Assembly: GCA_023614405.1 (NCBI GenBank)
Contig: CM042694.1
Span: forward strand, 134,979,711-135,043,710
Source of the DNA: Avena insularis
Taxonomy: Eukaryota > Streptophyta > Magnoliopsida > Poales > Poaceae
Direction: 5' to 3'
Length of the DNA: 64,000 nt
The first letter of the stretch is position 1; each line of letters starts with the position of its first letter. Position numbers and translations under genes: made by a program. Below are positions 44,361 through 58,300 of this stretch, one piece after another. The notes beneath the pieces were generated by a model. That model was not told the origin of the DNA, searched no databases, and saw only the letters and a program-made list of their open reading frames with translations.

Positions 44361-47300
44361 AGTTGCGGTGACCCAGCATACCACTACATGATGTAGTACA
44401 CTATAGTCATTGATATAACACCAATGAAATACCGTTCCACTAGTATTACATCCCTCAAAGTGGTATAACAGAAACATAGCAGGTCCAAGACATGACTATA
44501 GGTTACAACTCGACTCTTTACAAACGATCCACAGAACACTCTAGGTTATAGAGAGAGAAAGAAACTTCTTACAAAGAAGAACTAGAAATAACAACTCATA
44601 AATATCAAACTAATATACTAGCATCTAGACTATCTGGTTTGCAAATACATCTATTGTATTTCTCTACAGAAGTAGGTTCTATGGCTATAGATTATACTCC
44701 TATCTAATCAGGCACTTTGTCTTCACTTCAATTGAGATATATCTTGACTCCATTGACTTCATTGAAGAACTTTGGCTTTCGATGTCGATTCCTTGAGAAT
44801 AAAGTGGTGTTGACGTTGTCTTCATTGTCTTTAGAACCTAGCAAGGGTTAAGAAGGTACGTTTGAGTACGAGCATACTCAGCAAGTTCACTAAAAAGGAG
44901 TGTTTGATGCACTATATATAGTCACAGACCAAAGGTCGTAGGCTATGTAGGTTTTCGAAAACATTCCTTTAAAGGTTGCTTTTATTCTGAAAAGCTATGT
45001 CTGCCAGTCTTTGCAGGTTGATTAGAACTTCGTGGAGTTCTTTTCCTGCAGTGTTCGTAGCTCCTTCCCAGAATAGGGAGTAACATGTCACACTTTTATA
45101 CACTCTGCAGAGGTGTGTTGCTTTACCCATGAGAGACCTTAGCTTAGTTGCACATCCGAGTTGCATTCTTGTCCACACTTCCTTGGGGTGGGGCCTAGTC
45201 TAAGATCCAAGCCGATCACTGTCCTTCTTCGCGACCCCACATGCCAACATGATCCCCCAAGTAGAACGACCTCTATTAACCCGCGCGCATATATAACTAT
45301 GGTTGACTACCTTGAGGACTCTAGTGAGTAGACAGTATCCTGGTCGCCCCAACAAGTTGGTGGACCTACCAAGGATCGTCTCTCCAGATAGTCTAGATAC
45401 CAAGATCACGGGGAACTGAGGGGTCCCACCCATGTACTAGGCCTGGAAAGGTACACCAGCGCCACAATATGGTCATCCGTCGACAAGCCAAAGGAAGAAG
45501 ATCCAGCTGACTTCCCCAGAGCCCATATAGATCTCTTGGTTAACGCGTAATCTACGATGCAAGAATCACTGGTGACATTGGTTATTAAATCCTAGACGAT
45601 ACATTTACGAGCAATGGCGGTTTCATTGCCGGTCATAATAGATTAGCTGATCACCCTGGATCAGTAACCCATAGTTCAAGTTAATTATGAAAATAGCATT
45701 TTCTGCCATACTTTTCGAAATGCAGGTGTTAACTGTAATAGTTTGCAATTACTTGATAGAAAATAATCAAAGGACATTAGAAAGTGTGAACTTGCCTTTG
45801 TGATTACAAGATTGTGCAGTCATGGTCTTCGAGACGATATAAGATCCAATATCTAAAAACAACATCATTGGTCCGATAAGGACTAATGTTTAAAGAAGCA
45901 ATATGCAGTTATGCATAAGTAATGTAATACATTTTGTAAAATCTTGAGATAATTCCCTAATAATGTGGATGTGTTAAACTTAGATGATTTATTTAAGATT
46001 TGGTTTGTCTTCAAGTTTACTTCACAAGCAAATTAATCTATAAGGAACTTAAGTTTTAACATACATAATGTAAGATTAAATACAATAACAACACATAATT
46101 AAAATTAATTTATATTATGTAACTATTATGAAAGTCCATGTTTTGGGTTGTTAAGAGTTGAAATACTTATTATAAGGTTGTTGTTTGAAGTGGCAAAACA
46201 AAAACTTTTGAAGAAAAGTTTATTTGATAAGGTTTAAACAATCTTTATGGTTAATAGAATGTTATCAATGTATTTCTCGTTTGCTCGAATAGTTTGGACT
46301 TAATATGCCTCATGTCTTAATTGAAGCATACTAAAGTTAACTATTTTTAGACATGATGTTTATAAGTCTTGATATTAAAGTTAACTTTTAAAAAAACATA
46401 AATAAACTTAAGGTGTAATATGTTTTAATTGTTACCAAGTTTTAGGGTTTCCTAAGCATAATTAAAGATGTGAGATTATTCATTTTTAATGCAAATTAAT
46501 GATGAGTTAAAGACTTGATTTTCTATCATAATCCTTAAGAAAATATTTAACTCTTTGATGGAAACATAATTAAATGATCTTATTAATTTGTTAGGGTTTG
46601 AAGTATTTATATAAACTTAAGAGTTAATTCTATTCTTTAAAGAATTAGCTTTATATAAGTTCTATATGTTTTATTTTTCAATAGTTACATTCTATGTTTC
46701 AATAAATCCCAAATATTCAACTAAAGATAATATGGATTTATTTTGATTTATAAATGATAAGAGAAAATATATCTCTTATACTTCAATAAAATAAGAGGAC
46801 TATAAAGTCAACTATAACACTTATTTCTTTATAAATCCTAGGATGACTTGGAATTTTATAATTAGCATTTTTATAAAATAAGATATTTATTTTATACACA
46901 AAAATGATTTTTATTGATTTTTAGGACTTTTCTTTATTTTGTTATATTTCCTTGAGGATTTTAGTGGCTTTAATATTTAGTTTTATTTTATGTAGCTTGA
47001 ACAAGTAATGTTATATTTTTAATAGGTAGAGATTATTTTTGTGATCATTTTAATATATTATATGTATGTTTATGATTTTTTTTACATTTTTCTAGGGCCT
47101 AAATATTATTATGGGTATTTTGGTGATTTTCTTTTACTTCTTTTATTTAATTTCCTATTTTTTCCCTTTTCTAGGCTCGACCCATAAGCTCTCCTGGCCT
47201 ATAGGATGATTCGGCCAAACTCGGCTGGCCCAGTCCACTCTCTTTCTAATTCTCTTCCTTCTCTCACGCATCCAGACATGCATCCCCTCCTCTCTTCTTC

Positions 47301-50300
47301 TTGTTCCTCTTTTGTGGCCAATGCGCTGCCAGTGCCCCTGCCTGCCCACTGTCGCCTCCTAATGACGTTGCCCCACTAGGTCTCCTCCATCGGTACCCCT
47401 CTGCCTCAACGCTCCCCTGTTATGTACAAGACCCCGCCCACGGCTAACCCTAGTCGCGTGGGTCGGGTTCACAGGTATTGATCTCTAGTTCAAGCACATG
47501 TGCCTCCGGCTCTGCTTGTGGACGAGCACTAGCTCTTCTCCGGTTACTGTGTGTCCTCCATCTCGTCCTGATTTCCCCTTCCTGTTGCGCCACCTGATGC
47601 TCGCTTTCTCGATGCCGGCAGGATGGCAATCCCCTCTACAACCCCGGTGTCCCTTATCCGCTATCGCGCGATGGTGATGCACCTCGACTCCAACACTGGT
47701 GGAATGGCACAACATTTGTGCAACCCCAGCATTGAACCTCCTATCTATTTCAATTGCTATGTTCCTACTACCTTTTCTTCTACTCTTAGCCAGGTAATCC
47801 TCTTGTGACCGACCCTCGAGTCGAAGAATAGTTATTCTGCTAAGTTAGGGTTCTGAATTTGTACATATGCCTCAATTACTTGATGGTGATAGTTTATACT
47901 CTATCAATTGAAGCAGTAAAGATGATGGGTGCATTGACTGCTACTTCTAGAAATGAAAGTTTCTCATACTACTAATTTTACTATGGATCATGTTGAACTG
48001 AATCTTAGTTTCAGTGAGTATCTTAACTAAATGTTGTGTAATTCCAGGGCTTATTTATCAGTGTTGATCTTGATGGTGTATTGCCTATTTTTATGACCAT
48101 GTTTATTAGTTGGATGCATAGGTGAAGTGCTCAAGTGTGTACAAGGGATACAACTATGGTATCATTATTTGCAGAATTAGATTTCATCTAGATATACTTG
48201 GGCTTGTAGTATGTAAATAAATTAATTTGCTAGGTTCACACTTGATTATTGATGCATATGTCAAGTGTAAGAGTGAGCATAAATTACTGCAATTTGAGTA
48301 TAGGTAGGTTGAGTGTTGAGTTCTTGCTGGTTATATTTAGTGTTGCTTATAAATAGTTTCAGGATGATCTTATGATCATTCCAGCATGCTAAAACATGAA
48401 GTTGTTTTGTATATATTTGTGTAGGAGTTCGGGTATAGCAGCTATGCATGGTTTATAGTTCAGTGCTACAAATGCAAGTGTGTGATTGATATTCCTGACG
48501 TGTTAACCATCTGCAGGACATATAGTGTTTCTACACATGCTTATTTATTGTTTTAATTTATAGATATAGTTGCCTTATCTTTATATGGTAAAGATGTGTG
48601 TACAAACTTGTTGTTTATATTTTGTGCATCACTGTTGCTCTCCATACACCATCTTATTGTTTTTTATTTGTATGGTTATGGTGTGAGCTCCTGGTTACAC
48701 CAGGGATCACCAGTTCTACTGGTTGATCTAGCTCCCCTCTCCGCCTGCCTTACCTTCTTACTTTCTCTCTCAACTAATAATAACATTTATTATGCTTGAT
48801 TTCTTGGCTTCCTTGTGATGCAAAGGCCGAGACCTAGATTTATTGGTTCAATATTGATTTAGAACCTTTACTCACAGAGGAAATTAAACATGTTGCCTTA
48901 TTAGTCATATTGCCAATTAATTAAAGTGGCTTCTGCTTTTATAGAACTCTACTATGGTGCCTCTACCGAGTGTGCATAGTAGTAATGTATAGCAGCATGA
49001 TCTGCTACTTTATTACTAACTAAGGATGGCACTTTGGCTGCCAATGATGCTCTAGCCTGAGGCTTTGATTTTGAAATAAGATAGACAAATACTACTGATG
49101 TCTAAAAGTTCTATGATGAGACAAGCATAGCATTCCTATGCCTATATGAGAACAATATCAACTCTCCAAAAATCTTTTATAATGGAACTGGTAAGAACAG
49201 ATTCCATGTCTAATTTCTTTTTCGTACTTACTTGCAAATGTGTGGCCTTCTTCTCCTAGCTCCGCTCCTGGTTGTTGATTGTCCTCCTCCTCCTGATGCT
49301 AGCATGTGCTCCTACTTCTAGTGATAGCTTGGGGCTCCTCCTTGCTTCAGGTGATCATGTTGACTATTTTGTGATGGATGGATTTGTGGTGTGGAACTGG
49401 TGGTGAACTGTGATAATAAGTAGTGTTCTTGATGGTGATAATCAAAATGGACCTAGTGGTGATGTGATGGTGTTGTGGTGCTTGGGTATGGACGTGGTGG
49501 TCTGGGTGAAATGGACGTGTGTGGAGTTCCTATCCACGACTAGTTCCAGAATATGATGTCTCTTACACTACTTCATCTTTCCTTGTGTTGTTGACAGCAC
49601 ACCAATTGCATGTGGTGATTGTGCTGCTTGTGTGTGTGGCCCCAGTCTGATGTATGTCATCAAGTCACCTTTCTTCTCTTCATGGTATAAGCTGCAATGG
49701 TGCTTATGTATATCTATGTAACATTATCTTCCTATTTTCTTAACTACCAAGTGTCAATATTGATCTAGCTCACGCTAATATGGATATTGGTTGTTGGCTG
49801 CCATTCTTGTTATTTGCTTAACTTATCACTTAAGCAATAGTCAGTTTAGCTGATTAATGCTAAACTTGCCTAACATTCACAATTGCATTTTTCATTCTTA
49901 ATTAAACTTAGCTAGAGCTAGAGGGTATTATAGCTTGCCTACGGTTGCCTAAGTTTGAGTGAATCCTAGCATGAAAAGATGATTCCCTTGTCCCACAGAT
50001 GCCTCTCTCTATTTCAAGTGTATATAAGCAACTGATCCATATCCTAAGTGTTGCCTAGATTGGGTAATTCCCTCTAGCTCAAAGTTGTGGAATTTAGGAG
50101 TACTTCCTAAATTCCCTAATTAAGTTTAATAAATTAAATTACCTCACCTTTTTGTGAGGCAAACATTTTAACATAACCATATGTTTTCTTTTTGGTTGGT
50201 ATTTGTCTTTATTTGTTGTAGAGCTTAGAATGAAGAAGAAATGAAGAGAGTATAGAAGATGAAATAGAGTTAGATAGTTTTAGTTTAGAGCTTTTCTTTT

Positions 50301-50903
50301 CTCTTACTGATTTGTAATTTCTATTCTATTTGGACAATTATAATGTTATTGTAAAGTAATTCCCTTTTTGAACAAATGTAAGGACATTGTATTCTTTTTG
50401 GTGTAATAAAGTAAAGTTTTATTCTTTACTCATGTTAATATTCAATAAATGTTGTTAAATTGTTCTTATGAATAATAATTGTAATTAGTGTATGTTTCTT
50501 ATTCTTGTAATACTATTTATAGGATAATAAAGTAAATGTCTTCTCCCTTGTTGTAACATACAACTTGTAAACATTCATACCTTATTTATAAATAAGAATT
50601 CAATTATTTATGTATTATTGTAATTCATTTAACATTTATTATCCTTTCTACATATTCTTTTATAATTCAAATATATCATTTGAATAATCCAATTTGAAAT
50701 GATTTCCCCAAAATTAATAAAATCAACAAAGTTCATGTCGAAATCCATAGCACTTGCACTGGCGTTTCCATCAGAACAAGAGAGACATCGATCCCTCTAT
50801 AGCTCTTTTAGTTTTGCACGAAAATTATCTAGATTTTCTTGTACATGAATGCAATGCACACACACATGTGTCCTATCTATTCCTAGGTGATAATCCTGTG
50901 ATG
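44361..50903. other. unresolved AT-rich block, possibly a large LTR
   Basis: About 6.5 kb with no recognisable protein. It seems to interrupt a LINE. The first part (GGTGACCCAGCATACCACTA..., GTTTGAGTACGAGCATACTCAG) has the flavour of long Triticeae Gypsy or LARD LTRs. 45700-47160 is very AT-rich. 47160-47810 is C-rich and leader-like. 47820-50900 is again AT-rich. No second LTR copy or target duplication was found, so a solo LTR is only a guess. Frames of 60-77 codons inside are taken as chance. Confidence 0.35.
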
Positions 50904-50906
50904 TTA

Positions 50907-52693
50907 GAGCATATCCACTTGTCCCCGCATACGGCGTCTGGCGCGACCTGATTTTGGCCCATATGGGGGGCGCTGGATTGGTTCACGATTTGGGGGGGGG
51001 GGGGTGGTGGCGCTGCTTCCCAACAGTGCCCCCCATACAAAATATTCAAACATTTGAAAATATGAAAAAACGCCGATATTACTACAGTTCAAACATGTTT
51101 GTACAATTTTTTTTAAAAAAACCTAAACCCTAATGGTGGCCCCGGCCACGTTTACCCAGTCCAAGGCGGTGGTACATCGCTGCCACGTAGTTATCGTTGT
51201 CATCGTCGCTGGCCTCCTGCTTCGACGGTGGCATGGTGCTACAGCCCTGGCCCGGATCGCCACCCCAGATCGAGCTGCCCGGCCCATCGTCGTCGCCCTT
51301 AAGGTCGACGAATAGGCCGAGGCGGCGTGCCCGCTCTGCCTACTCGCGTCGGTACTCCTCCGCGGACCATGCTTCCGCAAAGTCGTTCGTCGCTGGTGGC
51401 ACGGCCTCATAGGAGGCGCGCTCGGCGACGCGCTAGCCCGGAAACTCCTTCGGGTCCTAGTCGATCTTCAGCTGGAGGGCGGCTGCCTTGTACTCCGGCG
51501 GCAGCGTCCACTCCTTCTTCACCTAGCACTAGGGCGCGTCTAGGCGTAGGCGGCCACAAGGAGGAGATCGCTCGCACCGGTCGAAGCGCCGGTGCGACAG
51601 AGGAGCCTCCTCGTACTCGTCCTTCACCGGTGCGAGGATAGCCGAGAAGCGCGGGGACGACATGGAGTAGCGGGCCGACAGCAATGAAGACCGTGACGAG
51701 GACGACGTGGAGGAAGACCGGGCGGCGTGGTGCGGCGCCCATCGCTGGTCCGGGCGGCGTGACGAGGCGGCATCGTCAATGGCGGGTTGTTGTCGGCGGC
51801 AATGTGCTTGAGGACCCAGGACAGCGACTGGCCTGTCGCGCTCCACCACCGGGTCCGCCCTTCGATGTTGTTGTCCAGCGGGCGGGGGCCGTTGCCGTCG
51901 TAGGCGGCGAGGCTGTTCTGGTACTGGGCCTCGAAGAACACGGTCCATGCCTCCGCGTTGTCGTGATACCAGGCCGGGTCGTTCCGCTCCTCCGGCGAAA
52001 GGACCTCCTAGTAGTGGCGGTAGATCTCCGCCTGCCGCGCCTGCCCACGGGGGACCGGCGGGACGGGCCGGCCACCGGCACTGAGGACCCAGCCGCTAGG
52101 GCAGCGCATGTCCGGCGGCGCTGGGTACCCCGCCTCCCACAGCGGGCGCCTCGTGGATGCGCAGGGATCAGCGGCCAAACCCGTTCACGGCGGCTCTGTC
52201 TCCAGAGTATCGCTCCATGGCCGGGGGTTTTGGGTGGTTGGGAAAGACGGGAGAGGGGGATGCGAGGATGGAGCAGCCACATGGAAGGATGTTCGGGGGG
52301 TATCCACGGGGCGGTGGCGCGGCCATGAATGCGGCCGGTAGCGCAACAGGCGGTGGCGCGGCCATGAATGCGGACGGGTCGCATTGGCTGCAAAAGGCTG
52401 ATCGACGGGCAGCAACGCCATCACTGGAGCGTGGCAGGCGAGGAGGAAGACAGGGGTGGCCCGCGATGATCAGCCGTTTCGCGTGCCAGATTCCCCGCGC
52501 CTTCCCGCTAGAAACACGGCATCCGGCGCCCCCGCTAGCCCTCCGTGGGTTGCGTTCGGCCTTGGGACGCCGGATGTCAAACCGGGCCGCGTCGGCGCCA
52601 AAAGTAATTTGGGGGTGGGCTGGGCGTGAATTCGGCTACCGGCGCCCCCGATGGCCCTTTAGGGGGGCTTTAGAGCCCCGAGTGGAGATGCTC
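50907..52693. mobile_element. PIF/Harbinger-like element, TSD TTA
   Basis: The left end GAGCATATCCACTTGTCC and the inverted right end GAGCATCTCCACTCGGGGC are terminal repeats, flanked on both sides by TTA (50904-50906 and 52694-52696), the Harbinger target duplication. The element is 1787 bp and GC-rich, unlike its AT-rich surroundings. It encodes no transposase that can be recognised, only the broken minus-strand frame at 51125-52110. Confidence 0.85.
51125..52110 (-). pseudogene. broken coding sequence of unknown function carried by the Harbinger-like element
   Basis: The minus strand reads EERNDPAWYHDNAEAWTVFF (about 52000-51935), then an RTRWWSATGQSLSWVL segment (about 51850). In another frame follow an APVKDEYEEAPL segment (about 51610) and, after stops, FAEAWSAEEYRRE (about 51370). 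This pattern of W-rich and acidic blocks recurs in hypothetical Triticeae proteins tied to such elements, but I do not know a function. Stops and at least two frame changes make it a relic. It may be a captured host gene or a decayed element protein. Confidence 0.5.
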
Positions 52694-53031
52694 TTACAAC
52701 AGCTCTCTTATTTGCACCTCTAGCACTAACAAAAGATAGAAGAGTTGGGGCTATTTCTGATGGACTTTATCCTTATAACCATGTGTCAAACCAGGAACTC
52801 ACCCCTCCCCAATTCCTACCCGCATTCCACATATGGCAACTGATCTTGTGATATTCCCAGTTCAAGACCCTACCAAGATCATAAGGGGTCATCATGCTCT
52901 TGCCATCTCCAACGGATTATGAGCGCGTTATTGAGCAGTTTCATATTATCCACACCCAGACCTCCATAAGCACTTGAGATCTCCATGAAGCTAATAAGCT
53001 TTCTTACAATTTTATCAATAAACACTTGCAG

Positions 53032-53188
53032 TCGTACGCGGACCTAACCATCCCTAAGCCCGGGCACGTGCCCAGGCTTCGGGTAGGCCGGCAAGTCTAA
53101 TTTAATGACTATTTTATTATAAAGTAGTGTTATTAGCTTTCAAATACACGGATTGCCCAGGCTTCGAAAATTCTTAGGTCCGCCACTG
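53032..53188. mobile_element. hAT MITE, TSD CTTGCAGT
   Basis: The inverted ends CGTACGCGGACCTAA and CAGTGGCGGACCTAA bound a 157-bp insert. The 8-bp duplication CTTGCAGT is perfect at 53024-53031 and 53189-53196. The CAGTGGCGGA end is typical of hAT elements. Confidence 0.9.
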
Positions 53189-53593
53189 CTTGCAGTTGCA
53201 GTTCTGCCTTGGTCAACTTTTTCGATGACAGAGGGAGCTCTAAGTATGAGCAAGGAAATTGGGTTATTTGACAAGGAAACGGGCTAGTGATGTCTATAAT
53301 ATTTTCCTCCACACAAGCTATTGGTGCAATTGCACATTTGTTAAAAAAAATTGCATTTTAGAACATAAGCTTCCCTAAACAGGTCTAGTGACGCATTTAC
53401 CACCGCCAGTTCATATTTACCAGGTCTGAATAGCTCGCAGTGTTCAGCAACAGAATAATCCATGCACACATCCTAGGACCAAAACCTCTTTTTTTGCATA
53501 ACCCAAAGAAGGAACGCCCGGGAGACAGGGTCAAAGGCATGGGCAATATCCAACTTCGAAGAATAGAGTAGGTACCCGTTGCCCGTGGAAGTA

Positions 53594-54113
53594 CTCCCTC
53601 CGTTTTAAAATATAAAATGTTTTAAATTTTAAAAGAAATGTATCTAGGTTCACTTAAAATCTAGATAAATCTATACAATAAAAGCAAGTTCATTAAGAAA
53701 ACTAGCTGCCGGCTATATATACATGCCACGATCAACTAGAGCCCTCCATAAAGTAAGCACATACAATAAGTTGGCTCTTGTATTGGCTCTATCAAATATA
53801 TAAATACGTTTCACTATTTAATGCCTGCATGTGCATGTCTCGCATGCAAGACCGCAGGGCATGGGAGAGCTAGCTCTAGCGTTCACAACCGGCTACAAGC
53901 GAGCTATTGTTTCTCGTTTCCTGCGCTGCAGCCCGGCGGTAAGCAGAGCGCCCGCTCTCTCCTCTCTCCTCCTTTCTCTCTTCCATGTTGGATTTTGATG
54001 AGGTGGAATGGCTTATAGTCAGCTGACTAGAATCTATTATACCTGCTCTAAAAGAGGTCTAGATATACTTATTTTACAAAGCTAAAACATCTTATATTTT
54101 AAAACGAAAGGAG
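53594..54113. mobile_element. Stowaway-type element with a further insertion
   Basis: The ends CTCCCTCCGTTTTAAAATAT and, inverted, CTCCTTTCGTTTTAAAATAT are Stowaway (Mariner-type) repeats about 35 bp long, flanked by TA. The 520-bp size is large for this type. The middle (about 53700-54055) ends with ATTATACCTGCTCT, a word common at Mutator-type MITE ends, so a second MITE probably sits inside. Confidence 0.85.
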
Positions 54114-54165
54114 TAGTTGTTTTGGATCGAGCGCCCCTATACGAATGTGCTTTGATTTACTGCAA

Positions 54166-54537
54166 TTACAAAATCAAGCTTTGGGGTGTTATTCTACAAG
54201 CAATTGCTTTGGAGAAGAATTTTTCCACTCCATGTATCAGGATGATTGGTCTATAATCTGCAATGTCCACTGCCCCCTCTTTCTTTGGCAACAGGGTTAT
54301 GTACGTTTGATTCGGATAATGAAAACTTCTACCATCTTTTTTCTTCATGTGCTCCGCTGCCTCCATGAGATCTGATTTGATGATACTCCAGCAAGTTTGG
54401 AAGAAACAACCTGTGAATCCATCCGGGCCTATCCGGTCATCCGGACCTGCCGCTTTCTCTGCTCGTAACAACATTTTAATAACCCCCAAAATTTTCTTCC
54501 TCTCTAAAATCCACTTATAGGTCCTACATAGGGCCAA
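54166..54537 (-). pseudogene. LINE reverse transcriptase, N-terminal part
   Basis: The 123-codon frame contains GPDGFTGCFFQTCW, an ITLLPKKEGA segment and DIADYRPIILIHGVEKFFSK. These are the opening blocks of a non-LTR (L1-type) reverse transcriptase. The frame is cut at the Stowaway insertion site and resumes beyond it with the KLDIAHAF block. The catalytic F-A-D-D segment was not found, so it lies in a deletion. Confidence 0.88.
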
Positions 54538-54800
54538 TCGAGTACATCCGGATTTAACTCATAGTCCCTTGCACTTGGGAACCCCACAATTTTCTCAAAC
54601 AAGGATTGTGCCATATCTTTCATCTCTGGCTCTGGTTACTAGCCTCGTATTGCCTTTTTCAGTCTGAAAACATGGTTCATTCTCCTGCTATTACTATATG
54701 GACAGCCTTACTCTCGTTGGTCTAGACATTTTTTTTCCATCCAAGATTTCTAGTAACCGATCATATCGTCAACCCATGAAGAAATTTGATAAGGACAAAA

Positions 54801-55340
54801 AAAATCTGGATAATTTGAATTTGAACGTTGAAGCAAACTGTCAAGCAATTACATAAACACAAACAAAATCAAGATAATCCATACTTAATGCAAGTATTCG
54901 ACATTTCACACAAACCCACTAACTTTGGACCATACTACATCTCAAGATCACAGTTTGCATGTAGTTACAAACAGCATCACCTCCTGCCAAGATATGACCA
55001 AGACAAGATCTCAAACCAAGTATTGTTCATTGATAAAGTTTTCAATAAGATGCGATTCGTTTCGGTTAAATTTATTGACAAGGCGCTGCGAGGGAGCATT
55101 CTTGCACCAGCTCTCCTACGTTTCAACTGAGCAACTTCAAGGGACAATACCTTCTATTTGCCACTGCAATGCTTTCTCATCGCTTGTATCAATGGCATGT
55201 GGAGCCTCGACCCATATTTCAGTGACATGTCGATGAGGGGTTAACAAAATTTACCAGTGGCATGTAAGGAGATTTCCTAGTTGAAAAGGCAAAGTATGTT
55301 TGGGACCAAAATTTTACAGTTAGCACTCTGTCGCGACTAG
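54801..55340. other. spacer between the LINE and the TrpD-like gene
   Basis: No gene is recognised; the small frames at 54828-55236 have no known similarity. It must contain the 3' UTR of the minus-strand gene. Confidence 0.5.
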
Positions 55341-58300
55341 CTAGGACACCTTGTGCGAGATCTTTATGTAGTTCATCAGCCTTCTCAGAGCATTACCACT
55401 GTCAATGGCTTCCCTTGCCCTGTCGAGGGCCAAGTTGATATCCTGAGCTCCGCTACAGCCTAACAAGTGGTCAGCCATAGCTGCGTTAAGAACTATTCTG
55501 TCATAAGCAGGCCCTTTGTCCCCACCCAGTGCTGACAAACCAAGCTCCAAGTTCTTCAGGACCTGATTCAATGTGAATGTGGAGATACAGTAAGTAAAAA
55601 TAATAACTATGCGAGTGGGAAAAAACGTTGCATGACAACCATTCTGGTTGTTGCACAGGAACACAAAGCACTAGCAGAGTTGAATGGATAATGGTCATCC
55701 TTTATTGGAAAGCGATGGTAGAAATATGAAATGGATATGAAATGGAGATAGCGGCAACCACAACCAGCGAAAATATACTTACTGATCGATCAGTTCTTGG
55801 AGTTTCAGTGGATTTGAAACCAAGTTCCTGAGCATTAACAGCAACACTGAAGCTTTCTCTAGAAATACCTGCAAGATAAACGAGACAAACTCAAACTGGA
55901 ACCACATCACAAATCTTGAATATGAGAAAATTCAGTATATTCCAAAACTTCAATAACAAAATTCCTTGCCAGAAAAGTAATAATAGTTAAAAAGTGTCAC
56001 GTGGCCTACACCATACACCATAGTGACCGCTCTAAATTAAGTATCAATAATCAATAACAAGGGTAACATGTTTCATGTTTGTACCGTCAGTTTCGGAGTA
56101 ATTTGCACTGTTTGGTGTACGAAACCCTGAGCAATGGTTCACTGGAAGCCCTTTCGATGCATTAGCCGACCTTTCCTTGGTTGTCAAGGAAAGTGCACCC
56201 TCCTCACCCTAGTGGGTACCATAAATGTGTCTTAGCAAGAGTAAAAACCAATAAATTGATTTAAAAATAGTATTTAACGACCAGACTCATCTGATAAGAA
56301 CAACAAAGGTAAATAACTTTACATTATCCAATTAATCCAAAAAAAATCCTATCCATGAGAAATGACACTCAAAATGATACTGCTGCAAGCAGGCCAAGTT
56401 TTCCACAAATGGATTATAACCATAAGTTTTGGCTAAGTAGAGAAATACAAATAAACAGTAACACTAATTTAAGCTCTCAAGATGGCATGAGAAAAAAATC
56501 TACTTACCTTAACAACTAACCCAGCATGAACAGTTCTCCTTCTCATAAGCATAAGCAATGGATCTTCATAGCCCACATGATAAAATCCAGCAACCATTGA
56601 TTCTCTTCCACTTGCCTATGATAAATTAAAGACCAAAAGTTTTAACAATAAACCAGTAGCATTTGCGATATTTACAACAGAACAATACACAAACAAGGCC
56701 AAGTAACACAAGACATCGCGTTACTTCTCAGCAGATACTCCAAAACCCATGAAGTGGTGATACATATAAGTTATGTCTAATACCTTCGATGGCATGGAAT
56801 TGGATAATTATAAAGAAACAACTTGCCGCTGCCAAACATAAGGTTTTAATCTGGCACTCAATTTACTACTGAAGGGAGACACTAGATGGTGCTACATATT
56901 TATATACTGATAGCTTAGGATCTAGCAGCTGTAAAATTGTATCTGTGTATGGTACTGATAAGCATAAATGATGATAGAATATAAATATAAGTATACTACA
57001 AATAATAGAGCAATTGTTACATCATGGTGCTCTCATGCTACCAGTTCTTAACTTTTCACAAACCATGAGAAGAGTTACTCACTCTCACAAATTGTTGAAC
57101 TTTCTCAGAGGTAGCCAAGGGTGGTCTTTTCTTAATATGCTCCCTAAGCCCGATAATAGAATATCTGCAATAACACCGAGTTAGAACACACCTTTACATG
57201 AAAAACGACTAACAGATCTGAGCAAATTATTCATTCAAAGACAAGTCAAACCAAATGAGGTATTTTTACACTGAAAAATACACCCAGTTTGCTGTTTCTA
57301 ATATACAGAGCAGAGCTAGTGATTCTGTCCTAATAAAAATATCAGTAATGCTACATCTACGGACACGTTCTACAAAACAGATCTTACGGACTGCCAACCC
57401 CGGTACATCAGTTTGAGAACGTGGTGCGTGGTTTCGGGATGGAAAAAAACAAGCACCAACCGGGTGGCTCCATATAAACCCGTAAGATTCAGTCCATAAG
57501 AAAATTCCATATGTACAGCATTATTGTAAAAATATATGCCGGAAGGTTCACTCAACAATGCCTTAGGTCATTTGTGCATAATGTTATCAAAGAAATGTCA
57601 AACTTACAATGGCGGGCAAGCTTCTTGGAGATGCAGATATGCGAAACCAGTATTCTCATCCTGTAAGCAACCACACAGTTCATCTGGTCAGATGGAGTCA
57701 ACACTCGGCAGTGAAAAAATATTGCAGGTAAAGTAAGCATAGCACACAAACCTCCAATAGTGTTTTAGCCTGTGTGGGAGACAAGTGTGTGTTTGCACCC
57801 ATGAATTTCAGCATCTGCCCTTCTGTTATGCCACCCTGAAAACCTTGATTATTAAATAATACAGAGGGTTTTTAAAATAAACTATAACACAGATAAGCCC
57901 GTCATGGAACCACAAGATCAATACTACATTACTATTAAGAATACTTTCATGTAAAATTACTGTTGCTGGATATGCTCTGTACTGACCTTAGGTGGCATCC
58001 ATTCGACGCCATGGAGGAGGCAAGATTCCCCATAGCAGGCTCTAACAGCAGCAACAAACAGAGTGCTCCTAAAAAAGCGTGTATTCCCATCATAGGGTTC
58101 ACCATAGTGTGTCAACGAATCAACATCAGCAACTGGGGGAGGACCTGATAAAAAGTGGTGTTAATGAAATTGTTGGTTTTTTCTACACAGTTTACTAAAA
58201 ATTAACCCACTTGGTGCTACCTAGTTCATCATCGAAGGCTAGACAGTATCCTTTGAGCTCACGATCGGTTTCCCTATTCATCCGCTGTCCAATCAAAAAT

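Larger units (their letters stand above)
52697..54800 (-). mobile_element. LINE remnant with nested small insertions
   Basis: On the minus strand the order of ORF2 landmarks is: reverse transcriptase start (54537-54166), SSKLDIAHAFDPVS (about 53560), then after a deletion a GGLGVDNMKLLNNALIIRWRW segment (about 52975-52900). A 157-bp hAT MITE and a 520-bp Stowaway lie inside it. The domain order continues at 43574-44360, so both parts may be one LINE. Confidence 0.75.
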
